From: Bradyrhizobium iriomotense
Lineage (GTDB): Bacteria > Pseudomonadota > Alphaproteobacteria > Rhizobiales > Xanthobacteraceae
Assembly (NCBI RefSeq): GCF_018130765.1
Contig: NZ_JAFCJZ010000001.1
Location: 124,001-188,000 of the forward strand
Reading direction: 5' to 3'
DNA: 64,000 bases
Below the pieces are notes generated by a model that saw only the letters and a program-made list of their open reading frames with translations, did no database searches and was not told the origin of the DNA. Shown in pieces: positions 35,763 to 43,547 of the stretch (within the stretch, counting starts at the first letter, position 1; each line of letters opens with the position of its first letter). Both the position numbers and the translations under genes were made by a program.

Positions 35763-37411
35763 GGCAGGACCTCCGCAGGAATCTTCGCGCCGCCCGCGAG
35801 CCAATCGCTGTAGGTGCGGAATTTCAGGCCAAGCTTCTCGTAATGGACGCGCAGATAGCCGTCGCTGCCGCGGGTCACCGCATCAGGCATCACGCTTTCG
35901 ACCTCCTGCGCCATGACGCCGACATAGGCCTTGTCGCTGCCGATATAGCTGAAGCGATAATAGCCGAGGCCGTTGCCGAGATGGCCGAGCAGCGTGATGT
36001 CGTGCTTCAGCGCGATATCGGAACGCCGGCCACCGCCGCCGCCGCGACCGCCTCCTCCAAAGCCGCCACCTCCTCCGCCACGCATTGCCATTCCGCCCCC
36101 GCCGCCGCGACCGGCAAAGCTCGGCCCGCCGCCGCCACCGCGCGGCATGCTCGCCATGCTGGCGCGACCGCGCGCCGACGCTGCGGCCGCCGCACGGCCG
36201 GAGGAGACGTTCATGGCGCCGCCGCGATTGCCGCCGCCGCCACGATTGGCCGCACCACCGCCGGCACGGTTTGCAGCCTTGGCGCGATCTCCGCCACCTT
36301 TGGCGCGGTCGCCGCCGCCCTTGGCACGATCCCCGGCACCGGCCCGATCGCCGCCGCCCGGCCGGTCGCGCGTCCCTGCACTGGGGCGATCCCCGGCGCC
36401 CGGACGATCGCCGCGATTGCCTGCACGATCGCCGGCGCGGTCTCCGGCGCCTTGGTTCGGACGGAGCACCTGATTGCCGTCACGGCCGCGGAAATCCATC
36501 CGATCCGATACGCCGGCCTTCAGATTGTTGTTGCCGAAGCGCTGCTGAACATTGGTGTTGTTGTAGCGCACGCCCTGGCGATGGGCCGGATTGTGCTGCC
36601 AGCCGGTATTGATGTTGGTGTTGCGATGATTGACGTAGACGTTGCGGTTGCCCCAGTTGCAGCCGCCGCCCCAGTAATTGCCCCAGCGTCCGATCGCCCA
36701 GGCCGTGCCGAACGCGAGCCCGGCGGCAATCGCGCCGGCGCCGATATAGGAGGGATAGCCCCAGTAATACGGCGGATACTCCGCGTAGGGCCAGGTGCCG
36801 TAGACCGTCGCCGGATCGTAATAAGGTACGTACATCGTCTCGGGATCGGCCTGCTGGATGACGACCACCTGCTTGCCTTCCTGCGACTGGACGCTGACCT
36901 TCTGCTGCTTGGTGGTCACCAGCTTCTTGTTGTCATACGCCTTGTTGCGCAGGCGCTGGATCGCATCCATCACGTCGGGCTGCTGGGCGAGAAAGGCATC
37001 GCCCAGCTTCTGGGTCCAGTCGAGCTTGTCGCTCATCATGGAAAGCACGTCCGCCGTGCTCGCGAGCGCCTTGACGCTGTCGTCCCAGCCCTGCTTGTCG
37101 ACCTCGGTCTTCAGCGCATCGCCCTTCAGGGTCTTGCGCTCCTTCAGCCAGCGGTCGGCCTGCACGACTTCGAGCGGATAGGTCGAGGCGGCCAGCACGT
37201 TGGCGAGCAGTTCGTCGGGATAGAGCGCGATCGGTGCAACCAGGGCTTCGAGCTGTTCCGGCTTCAACAGCTCGGCCGCCGGCGCCGGCGGTGTGGCCGG
37301 CTGCGCCTGCGTGCTCGGTGTCGCCGGCTTGTCGGCCGTCTGCGCAATTGCCGCGACCGGCATCGCCAGCATCAGCGCAACTGCCATCAAGGTCTTGCCG
37401 CAGCGAGACAT
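35759..37411 (-). CDS. DUF3300 protein with glycine-rich linker and S74-type autoprocessing chaperone domain
   Basis: A 550-aa secreted protein. Signal peptide MSRCGKTLMAVALMLAMPVAAIAQ, then DUF3300 (about 45-275: KPEQLEALVAPIALYPDELLANVLAASTYPLEVVQADRWL). About 295-460 is low-complexity Gly/Arg/Asp/Ala. The C-terminus (about 462-545) resembles the intramolecular chaperone of peptidase family S74: S464-D465...K469 (SDIALKHDI), YVGVMAQEVESVMPDAV and DGYLRVHYEKLG. The Ser-Lys spacing of five equals that of phage endosialidases, so self-cleavage is plausible. The start at 37411 follows GGAGGG; an ATG 12 bases upstream is less well placed. A FixK box lies upstream. Confidence 0.88.
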   Translation of the reverse strand: MSRCGKTLMAVALMLAMPVAAIAQTADKPATPSTQAQPATPPAPAAELLKPEQLEALVAPIALYPDELLANVLAASTYPLEVVQADRWLKERKTLKGDALKTEVDKQGWDDSVKALASTADVLSMMSDKLDWTQKLGDAFLAQQPDVMDAIQRLRNKAYDNKKLVTTKQQKVSVQSQEGKQVVVIQQADPETMYVPYYDPATVYGTWPYAEYPPYYWGYPSYIGAGAIAAGLAFGTAWAIGRWGNYWGGGCNWGNRNVYVNHRNTNINTGWQHNPAHRQGVRYNNTNVQQRFGNNNLKAGVSDRMDFRGRDGNQVLRPNQGAGDRAGDRAGNRGDRPGAGDRPSAGTRDRPGGGDRAGAGDRAKGGGDRAKGGGDRAKAANRAGGGAANRGGGGNRGGAMNVSSGRAAAAASARGRASMASMPRGGGGGPSFAGRGGGGGMAMRGGGGGGFGGGGRGGGGGRRSDIALKHDITLLGHLGNGLGYYRFSYIGSDKAYVGVMAQEVESVMPDAVTRGSDGYLRVHYEKLGLKFRTYSDWLAGGAKIPAEVLP

Positions 37412-37467
37412 TGCACCCTCCATCGGACTTACCGGTCGCGAAGATCGGGCAGCGGCATGGACGTTTG

Positions 37468-37481
37468 TTGATCGAGATCAA
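37468..37481. promoter_or_regulatory. FixK/FNR-type box, DUF3300 operon
   Basis: TTGATCGAGATCAA, a perfect TTGAT-N4-ATCAA dyad. Its centre is 63 bp upstream of the DUF3300 start codon, which would place a -41.5 class II promoter about 20 bp ahead of the gene. Bradyrhizobium FixK2 binds TTG(A/C)-N6-(T/G)CAA. Confidence 0.85.
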
Positions 37482-37536
37482 CGAAAGGCTGCTCCGCGTC
37501 TTGTTGCGCCGCGAGAACGGAATGGCAGAGACGCTA

Positions 37537-39414
37537 TCAGCGAAGGAGTGGCAGCCTGATCGTGAACAGGGCGCCGCCCCACGGCTGGTTCTCAACCTCG
37601 ATCGTGCCGTGATGGGCCTCGATGATGGTCTTCACGATCGCAAGTCCCATTCCCATTCCTTGCGGCTTGGTCGTGAAGAACGGATTGAAGACGTTTGCGA
37701 GATCCGCGGAGGCAATGCCTGGACCGGTATCGGAAATCCTGATCTCGGCCTGGCTGCCGGTGCGTGTGGTCGACACGGTGATGTCGCGCTTTTTCATCTC
37801 GGCGTCAGAGACTGCATCCATCGCATTGATGATCAGGTTGAGCACGACCTGCTGAAGCTGCACGGGATCGCCCTTGACGTGCAGATCCGCAAACGCAGGC
37901 ATGTAGTTCAGCGCGATGCGGCGTCCGTCGGCGACGGCGCTCACCAGTCCGATCGCCTCCCGCACCGTGTCGTTCAGCTCGATATTCCTGATCTCGAACG
38001 GAGTCTTCTTCAGCACGCTGCGCAGTCTGCGGATCACCTCGCTCGCACGCTGGTCGTCCCTTCTGATGTCGGCGAGGATCTGCCGGATCTCGTCGATATC
38101 GGGCGGAGCGGCCCTCAGCATGAGCTCCGCCGTTTCGGCGTTGGTCAGAATGGATCCGAGCGGCTGGTTCAATTCATGCGCGATCGAGGTCGTCAGCTCG
38201 CCAACGGCCGAGTACCGGTTCACGTGGGCAAGTTCCGCCAACCGCTGGCGCGATTCCACTTCGGCGAGCCGGCGGCGGCGACGCTCATGCAGCAGCCCGC
38301 TGATGAGTCCGGCCTGCACCAGGAACACGGCCGAGATCATCAGCATCTGCCAGCGATAGCGCTCCCAGATGTTCGGTTCGCGAAACAGGATTTCGCTACC
38401 GGCAGGCAAGCGGCTCTCGCTGATGCCCCAGCGCTGCAATTCCCGCCAATCATATCGCGGCGCCGCGAAGCCGAGCGGCTCGTAGGTGATGCTCGCGGGT
38501 TTTGCACCTCCGAGAATGCGGAGCGCGACGCTGACGGTCCGCGAACTCGTTTCCGCAACCGAATGCATGGGGCCGCCGACGGTGCTGCCGCCGAAGAACG
38601 GGTCCTGGTAGGAAAAGATCGGTGCATTCGCGACCGCGTGCAGGCTGCGCAGGGCGATGTCGCTTTCGTGGACGATCCCGGCAGCGTCGACCGACATCAG
38701 GCCCCAGAACAGCACGGTGTGCGGAGGAAGCTTTGCCGCACGCTTCAGGATCTCCTCGAACGACAGGTCCGAATACCAGGTCAGCTCCAATCGCTCGCCC
38801 AGAGGTTTCAGCTCGCGTTTCACCTCCTCTATCCAGAACTTCTCGAGCGGCGAGGCACCGATCACGATTGCGACCGCCCTGGTGTCGGGCAGCAGCTGAA
38901 GGATGTTGGCGAATGCGGCCGTGAAATCGTTGCGGATCGCCACGACGACGTCATTGTCGGTGAGATCGGCGTCGTTGATCAGGCGATACTCGACCGCGGA
39001 AAGAATCAACGGCGTATCGGGGAACAGTCTCGCACGGTATTTCTGGGCAAACCGGGCGGCAGGCGCGCCAATAGTCAACACAATATCGGGCAACGCCGCC
39101 TGGTAGAGCGATTGCAGATACTCGACGAAGGGAGCCTCGGGACCAGGGTTATTGAATCGCGCCGTGAGCAACGCATGCTCCTGGATGTCGAGCGGCCATG
39201 GCGATTGCCGCTCGAGCTCGGCCTTGATGTCGCGTGCATATTCGCTCCACGGCCGAAACTCGCGGCCAAAGGAGTGCAGCACCAGCACGCGCTTGAACTC
39301 GCCGCGCAGGCTCCGCTCGACGCCACTTGCCTGGTCAGGCGATAGGCACACGGCGACGAACAGGCCCAGGCAGAACAGCACGGCAGGCCACGACCTGACC
39401 TGGTCAGAGGACAT
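37537..39414 (-). CDS. Sensor histidine kinase with ABC-type substrate-binding sensor domain
   Basis: A 625-aa kinase. After a signal-anchor helix (residues 8-28) comes a periplasmic region of about 320 residues that looks like an ABC substrate-binding fold (KRVLVLHSFGREFRPWSEY, PDIVLTIGAPAARFAQ, TVLFWGLMSVDAAGIV). A second helix is near 355-375, then HisKA with H413 (SIAHELNQPLGSILTNAE) and HATPase (NLIINAMDAVS, DTGPGI, GMGMGLAIVKTI). The kinase core is of the type that pairs with FixJ/NodW-like regulators; the FixJ-like gene at 54418 is a candidate partner. It is the last gene of the operon that starts at 41618. The start at 39414 is an ATG; a TTG at 39432 is possible. Confidence 0.88.
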   Translation of the reverse strand: MSSDQVRSWPAVLFCLGLFVAVCLSPDQASGVERSLRGEFKRVLVLHSFGREFRPWSEYARDIKAELERQSPWPLDIQEHALLTARFNNPGPEAPFVEYLQSLYQAALPDIVLTIGAPAARFAQKYRARLFPDTPLILSAVEYRLINDADLTDNDVVVAIRNDFTAAFANILQLLPDTRAVAIVIGASPLEKFWIEEVKRELKPLGERLELTWYSDLSFEEILKRAAKLPPHTVLFWGLMSVDAAGIVHESDIALRSLHAVANAPIFSYQDPFFGGSTVGGPMHSVAETSSRTVSVALRILGGAKPASITYEPLGFAAPRYDWRELQRWGISESRLPAGSEILFREPNIWERYRWQMLMISAVFLVQAGLISGLLHERRRRRLAEVESRQRLAELAHVNRYSAVGELTTSIAHELNQPLGSILTNAETAELMLRAAPPDIDEIRQILADIRRDDQRASEVIRRLRSVLKKTPFEIRNIELNDTVREAIGLVSAVADGRRIALNYMPAFADLHVKGDPVQLQQVVLNLIINAMDAVSDAEMKKRDITVSTTRTGSQAEIRISDTGPGIASADLANVFNPFFTTKPQGMGMGLAIVKTIIEAHHGTIEVENQPWGGALFTIRLPLLR

Positions 39415-39515
39415 GCGTCCGCTCAGCTCCAATCCCCGCAGCTTCCGGTGGCTGCTTTCCGGACAATTCTAGCGGCAATTGTCGCGCTCGGACAGCCCGC
39501 GAGAGCACGCCGTCG

Positions 39516-39926
39516 CTAGGAGGCCGGGCAACGGAAATAGCGGATCTCCATATCCTCCATGCCCGGGAACAGCCGGATGATGCTGTTTGCATCCACCTCC
39601 CTCAGGCTGAGCTGAATGCTGGAGAGCATTATGTCGGTCGCGCAGGCCGCAACCAGGTTGACGTTCGGACCGTTGTCCTTTCTCGCCTTGATCCGGCAGC
39701 GCGCGAATTTTCCGACGATCTGATCTCCGTCGACGATGAAGCCGCCGCCATAGACGTCCGACATGTCGCTGAAGCCGAACTGCCCGCCCTTGCGCGCGAA
39801 CACCTTGCTGCAATTGTCGGCATCGCCGGCCCAGGCGCCGTTGAGGTCGAGGGCCTTGGCGCTGGCAGCCGCCACGACAAGCGACATCAACGTCGCACCG
39901 ACCGTGATCAATTTCCGTGAACCCAT
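39516..39926 (-). CDS. Small secreted protein of unknown function
   Basis: A 136-aa protein with signal peptide MGSRKLITVGATLMSLVVAAASAKA, then LDLNGAWAGDADNCSKVFARKGG, similar in style to small lipocalin-like or META-like exported proteins. Cysteines in DNCSK, ARCRIK, AACATD and YFRCPAS could form two disulfides. A GGAGGA ribosome site precedes the ATG. It lies between the HlyD gene and the sensor kinase gene. I do not recognise the family. Confidence 0.8.
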   Translation of the reverse strand: MGSRKLITVGATLMSLVVAAASAKALDLNGAWAGDADNCSKVFARKGGQFGFSDMSDVYGGGFIVDGDQIVGKFARCRIKARKDNGPNVNLVAACATDIMLSSIQLSLREVDANSIIRLFPGMEDMEIRYFRCPAS

Positions 39927-39949
39927 GTGATCCGTCCTCCTCTCGCCGT

Positions 39950-41182
39950 TCAATGGCCGCTCAGCACGAGTGTCTGGATCGGTAGCAACAGCGCCTGGAT
40001 GCGCAGCAGCAATGCGTGCACAAGCCCGACGCCATCCACGACGTGCAGCGCGATCTTCCGGCTCGTCGGAGTATCCTTGGCGGAAATTTCCTCGTGGTTG
40101 CTGGTGTAGGCATTGACGATGCAGCTCGAGCCCGGCGTCACGCCCTCGAGCCCTCCCTTGTAGAGCGGCTCCAGGAATACGAGGATCGTGCCGGGACGAA
40201 CGGCATTCTGCGCTTCCAGCAGTTGCTCGCCGGACCGGAATTGCCCGGCTGCGATGTAGTCCTGCACGGTCGTGATCACCATCGGGATGATCACCCACGG
40301 CTTGGATATGCAGCTCGCCTCCGCCACCATGCCCGTCTTCATCACCTGCGCCTCGATCTGGCCGAAGCCGGCCTGAAGAATCTTTCGGCCGGCTTCTTCC
40401 GGAATCAGGACGCCGGCCGGGCGCATCAGCTGGTTGACGACGTCGCCGGGGCGAACCAGGAACTGCTCGACCCGTCCGTCAACACCGGCACGGACGACGG
40501 TCTTGTCGAGATCGACCTGGGCTTGGTCGCGCGCGGCCTCGGCGCTGGCCTTTTGAGCCGGCAGCAGGATGGAGACCTGCAAGGATGCGGATTGCTTCGC
40601 GGCGGTTGCGGCATCGACACCGGCCTGGCGCTGATCGACCAGGACCTGGAGCTTTTCGATATCACGCTGTGGAACGATGCCGGGGTTGCGGCGCTGGAGC
40701 TCGGTCTTGACCTCGAGCTCGTCCTTGGCCTGCTGGTAGTTGGCTTTCGCCTCCCCGATCTGCGCCTCGGCCTTGACCACATCGGCCTGCGCCGTCTGCA
40801 TGGCGGCATCGACCTCCGCAACTTTTCGCTTGGCCGTCTCGAATGCCGCCTGCTGCTTCGAGGTGTCGAGCGTGAACAGCACATCGCCCTTCTTCACGGG
40901 CGCGCTGAACCCGACCTTGACCTCGGCAACACGGCCGGAGCCTTCGGGCAGGATCGGCATGGTGCGGTAATACAACGTCGCCGACGATGTCGCCGGGTGG
41001 AAGTAGAAGATCATCGTGATCAGCGACACCGTCAGCATCAGGCAGCCGGTGATGCCCCATCGCAGTTCGTACCAAATGGAGAAGAAGGTGATCTCCTTGC
41101 CGAAGCGTTTGCCCTGAACGTAACGGCGGTAGAGATAGTCGGGCAGGATCGTCAGCAGTGAACAGAACATCAGCTCAAACAT
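39950..41182 (-). CDS. HlyD-family membrane fusion protein (YiaV/YibH-like)
   Basis: A 410-aa periplasmic adaptor. N-terminal helix about residues 45-65 after YRRYVQGKRFGKEITFFSIWYELRWGITGCLMLTVSL, then a lipoyl half (AEVKVGFSAPVKKGDVLFTLD), a long coiled-coil hairpin (about 115-230: FETAKRKVAEVDAAMQTAQAD to AEAARDQAQVDLDKT), and the second lipoyl half (VVRAGVDGRVEQFLVRPGDVV). The N-terminal residues FELMFCSLLTILPDYL before the main helix may form another helix. Its start overlaps the stop of the upstream membrane gene by 8 bp. No transporter gene is adjacent, as in E. coli yiaVW. Confidence 0.88.
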   Translation of the reverse strand: MFELMFCSLLTILPDYLYRRYVQGKRFGKEITFFSIWYELRWGITGCLMLTVSLITMIFYFHPATSSATLYYRTMPILPEGSGRVAEVKVGFSAPVKKGDVLFTLDTSKQQAAFETAKRKVAEVDAAMQTAQADVVKAEAQIGEAKANYQQAKDELEVKTELQRRNPGIVPQRDIEKLQVLVDQRQAGVDAATAAKQSASLQVSILLPAQKASAEAARDQAQVDLDKTVVRAGVDGRVEQFLVRPGDVVNQLMRPAGVLIPEEAGRKILQAGFGQIEAQVMKTGMVAEASCISKPWVIIPMVITTVQDYIAAGQFRSGEQLLEAQNAVRPGTILVFLEPLYKGGLEGVTPGSSCIVNAYTSNHEEISAKDTPTSRKIALHVVDGVGLVHALLLRIQALLLPIQTLVLSGH

Positions 41183-41618
41183 GGCTGTGCTCCTTCTTCG
41201 CGGGTTTCGGCTCGTCTGCTGGAGGCGTCGGCGCCGCCGCCTCGGTCGGGATTTCTCCGCCATCGGCAGCCGGCGTTGCGTCGGCGATCTTCTCGACGGA
41301 CCCGGCAATGCTGCGCAGCGGCGTTCCGAAATCCGGGATATCGATCATCGCAAGCAGCAGGCCCGCGATCCAGAAAATGTGCATGTGCGTGAACAGCGAT
41401 ATCAGGCCGAGCACGGCGACGAACTCGAATTGAAGCTTCTGCGACTTGTGCGCCATCCGTTCCGGTAGGCTGTGGAGCTTCCAATAGAGCGTGCCGACCC
41501 AGAGCACCGTGCCGATCAGAAATACGCCCATCACCACCATGAGCGTATCGGTACCGCTTCCCGGCGCGAGATAGAACGGCAAATGGTGCGGAGCCATCGG
41601 ATGAAGCTGGTCGCTCAA
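41175..41618 (-). CDS. Small inner-membrane protein, YiaW/DUF3302-like
   Basis: A 147-aa protein with helices at about residues 22-45 (DTLMVVMGVFLIGTVLWVGTLY) and 68-90 (FVAVLGLISLFTHMHIFWIAGLLLAMI), and a Pro/Ala/Lys/His-rich cytoplasmic tail (EHSHV end). Position directly before an HlyD protein, plus the helix layout, resembles E. coli yiaW-yiaV (DUF3302 plus HlyD); the family call is tentative. First gene of the operon, 64 bp from the FixK box at 41682-41695. Confidence 0.72.
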   Translation of the reverse strand: MSDQLHPMAPHHLPFYLAPGSGTDTLMVVMGVFLIGTVLWVGTLYWKLHSLPERMAHKSQKLQFEFVAVLGLISLFTHMHIFWIAGLLLAMIDIPDFGTPLRSIAGSVEKIADATPAADGGEIPTEAAAPTPPADEPKPAKKEHSHV

Positions 41619-41681
41619 ACGTCTCTCCCGGTCAGCGAACGTGCTCTTGCGGCACTGTGTTCAGGTAGCTTCCCAATTTGC

Positions 41682-41695
41682 TTGATTTGAATCAA
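41682..41695. promoter_or_regulatory. FixK/FNR-type box shared by divergent operons
   Basis: TTGATTTGAATCAA, a perfect TTGAT-N4-ATCAA dyad. Its centre is 70 bp from the membrane-protein/HlyD/kinase operon on - and 73 bp from the unknown/PPK2 operon on +, so one site could serve both directions. Confidence 0.85.
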
Positions 41696-41761
41696 GGGAA
41701 CGCCCAATGCCGGACCTAGCGTCCCCCAAAGCCGATTGCACAATCAAAGGGAGCCGCTGCC

Positions 41762-42217
41762 ATGCCTGGCCTCGACGAACTCATTCCCAGTGCCACGCAG
41801 ATCCGCAAAGAGGCCGCGCTCAAGGAGGCCGAGAAGGCGGAAGAGTATGTCCGCCTCGCTGCGGCGGCCGAAGCCGAGAAGCTGGCTCTGATCGAGCGAC
41901 TGAGCAAGCCTTCCGGCAAGACCGAGGAGGAGAAGATCAAGCTCGCCTCGACGATCATCCAGCGTGCGGTGCGAAACGGGCTCACCGAGGTCCTGGTCTA
42001 CCGTTTCCCCAACACGCTCTGCACCGACAAGGGACGCGCCATCAACCAGATGGAAAAGGGCTGGGAGAACACGCTGACCGGCATTCCCAAGGAGATCTTC
42101 CAGCTCTGGACCGACTATCTGAAGCCGCGCGGCTATCGCATCGCCTATCAGATCATCGATTTTCCGGGCGGCGTGCCCGGCGACATCGGCGTGACCATTT
42201 CATGGGGCGGCGAGTAG
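41762..42217 (+). CDS. Conserved-looking unknown protein upstream of PPK2
   Basis: A 151-aa cytoplasmic protein. Residues 10-65 are a highly charged helix (KEAALKEAEKAEEYVRLAAAAEAEKLALIERL), probably a coiled coil; the rest (about 75-150) is a compact alpha/beta segment (VLVYRFPNTLCTDKGRAINQ, EIFQLWTDYLKPRGYRIAYQIIDFPGGVPGDIGVTISWG). I do not recognise a family. GGGAG precedes the ATG. It is 26 bp upstream of the PPK2 gene in one FixK-box operon. Confidence 0.82.
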   Translation: MPGLDELIPSATQIRKEAALKEAEKAEEYVRLAAAAEAEKLALIERLSKPSGKTEEEKIKLASTIIQRAVRNGLTEVLVYRFPNTLCTDKGRAINQMEKGWENTLTGIPKEIFQLWTDYLKPRGYRIAYQIIDFPGGVPGDIGVTISWGGE

Positions 42218-42243
42218 CGCCCGCCAGCAGCGGAAGGACGGGC

Positions 42244-43044
42244 ATGGGCAAGGACGATTCTGCCGAGCGGATGAAGCGGAAGGACTACGAAAAGGAGCTG
42301 GAAAAGCTCCAGGTCGAGCTGTGCCATCTCCAGGACTGGGTCAGGGCCCAGAAACTGAAGGTGATCATCATTTTCGAGGGACGCGATGCCGCCGGCAAGG
42401 GCGGCACCATCAAGGCGTTGACCGAGAAGGTGAGCCCGCGCGTGTTTCGTGTCTGCGCCCTGCCCGCGCCCTCCGACCGGCAAAAGTCCCAGCTGTTCCT
42501 GCAGCGCTATATCGAGCAATACCCGGCCGGCGGCGAAATCGTGATCTTCGACCGCAGCTGGTACAATCGCGCCGGCGTCGAATATGTGATGGGCTTCTGC
42601 TCACCGGCCGAGCACAAGCGTTTCCTGGAACTGTGCCCGCTGGTCGAGAAATTCGCCGTCGACGCCGGCATCATCCTGATCAAGCTCTGGCTCGAGGTCG
42701 GGATGGAGGAGCAGGAACGCCGATTCATGGCGCGCATCGAGGATCCCTTGCGGCAGTGGAAGCTGAGTCCGATGGACACCGAGTCGTTCGGGCGTTGGTA
42801 CGATTATTCGCGTGCGCGCGACATGATGTTCGAGGCGACCGACACCAAACATGCGCCGTGGCGACTGATCCGCTCCGACGACAAGCGGCGCGCGCGGCTC
42901 AACGTCATCTCGCACATCCTGAGAACGATCCCCTACAAGAAGGTCAAGCGCGAGAAGGTCAAGCTGCCGCCGCGGTCGGACAAGGGCCGCTATAACGACC
43001 AGGCCAGCTTGCGCGGACTTAAGTTCGTCGAAGAGCGGTACTGA
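42244..43044 (+). CDS. ppk2: Polyphosphate kinase 2 (PPK2)
   Basis: A 266-aa cytoplasmic enzyme transferring phosphate between polyphosphate and nucleoside diphosphates or monophosphates. Walker A is EGRDAAGKGGT (about residues 44-54), the DRSWYNRAGVEYVMGFC segment carries the Walker B aspartate, and the lid is KLWLEVGMEEQERRFMARIEDPLRQWKLSPMD. Length and motifs fit one-domain class I PPK2. The start at 42244 follows GGAAGG. It ends just before a strong terminator (43053-43076). Confidence 0.94.
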   Translation: MGKDDSAERMKRKDYEKELEKLQVELCHLQDWVRAQKLKVIIIFEGRDAAGKGGTIKALTEKVSPRVFRVCALPAPSDRQKSQLFLQRYIEQYPAGGEIVIFDRSWYNRAGVEYVMGFCSPAEHKRFLELCPLVEKFAVDAGIILIKLWLEVGMEEQERRFMARIEDPLRQWKLSPMDTESFGRWYDYSRARDMMFEATDTKHAPWRLIRSDDKRRARLNVISHILRTIPYKKVKREKVKLPPRSDKGRYNDQASLRGLKFVEERY

Positions 43045-43052
43045 GATGAGAA

Positions 43053-43076
43053 ACGGGCTGCGGTGACGCAGCCCGT
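43053..43076. terminator. Bidirectional stem-loop between PPK2 and envelope gene B
   Basis: ACGGGCTGCG-GTGA-CGCAGCCCGT: a perfect 10-bp stem with a 4-base loop between two convergent genes. T residues follow only sparsely (TCTAC), so it may end transcription in both directions with help from Rho. Confidence 0.75.
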
Positions 43077-43098
43077 CTACGCCAGGCCTCCTTCCGGA

Positions 43099-43533
43099 TT
43101 ATTTCAGCCGGATCGTCACGCCGCCGACTGCGGCCGACACTTCGGCGCCGACCCGGGGACCGCTGAGCTGCAGGATTACGCCATTGGCGTTCTGCAACTG
43201 CACGGCGCCGGCTCCGGCGGCAACGGCGCCGCCTGCTCCGCCCGCCGCATAGGAGCCTTCGATGGACGCCGGCCCCTTCAGATTGAGAGCCCGGCCGACG
43301 AACTTCGTGGTCGAGGCTCCAACCGTGAAACCGACACTCATGCCTGATACGGTGAAGGGATATTTCTTGCCTCTCAGAAGCAGCACGCCCTCCCCGCCGC
43401 CGACGCCGACGATGAATCCGCCCTTGGTGAAGACGACCGCGACCTCACCGGTCTCGGCACGCGAAGGCGTGCTGAAACCGGAAATGGCTGCGAGCGAGGC
43501 GACCAGGACAGCGCCGATGGTGAACTTTCTCAT
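43099..43533 (-). CDS. Small secreted envelope protein (EipA/DUF1134-like), copy B
   Basis: A 144-aa protein with signal peptide MRKFTIGAVLVASLAAISG (cleavage near SRA-ET). The mature domain is the paralogue of the product at 34400-34864: VVFTKGGFIVGVGGGEGVLLLRG, YPFTVSGMSVGFTVGASTTKFVGRA, GPRVGAEVSAAVGGVTIRLK. It is more Ala/Gly-rich than copy A. It is the third gene after the decarboxylase and the AspT-like antiporter (14 bp gap), so both paralogues close FixK-box operons. Confidence 0.82.
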   Translation of the reverse strand: MRKFTIGAVLVASLAAISGFSTPSRAETGEVAVVFTKGGFIVGVGGGEGVLLLRGKKYPFTVSGMSVGFTVGASTTKFVGRALNLKGPASIEGSYAAGGAGGAVAAGAGAVQLQNANGVILQLSGPRVGAEVSAAVGGVTIRLK

Positions 43534-43547
43534 GATTTTTCTTTCCC

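Noticed and set aside
35759..36100. Phage tail-spike remnant (S74-like domain) as sign of a prophage
   Set aside because: No other phage gene is near, and the domain is in frame with a DUF3300 protein that has its own signal peptide and operon partners. It is a domain fusion, not a prophage.
36200..36480. Repetitive GC-rich stretch that could be taken for a tandem-repeat locus or CRISPR
   Set aside because: It encodes the Gly/Arg/Asp linker of the DUF3300 protein in frame; the repeats are degenerate and no spacers are present.
37234..39345. Open frame of 703 codons on + across the sensor kinase
   Set aside because: Covers the kinase and its neighbour on the opposite strand; translation shows no recognisable fold.
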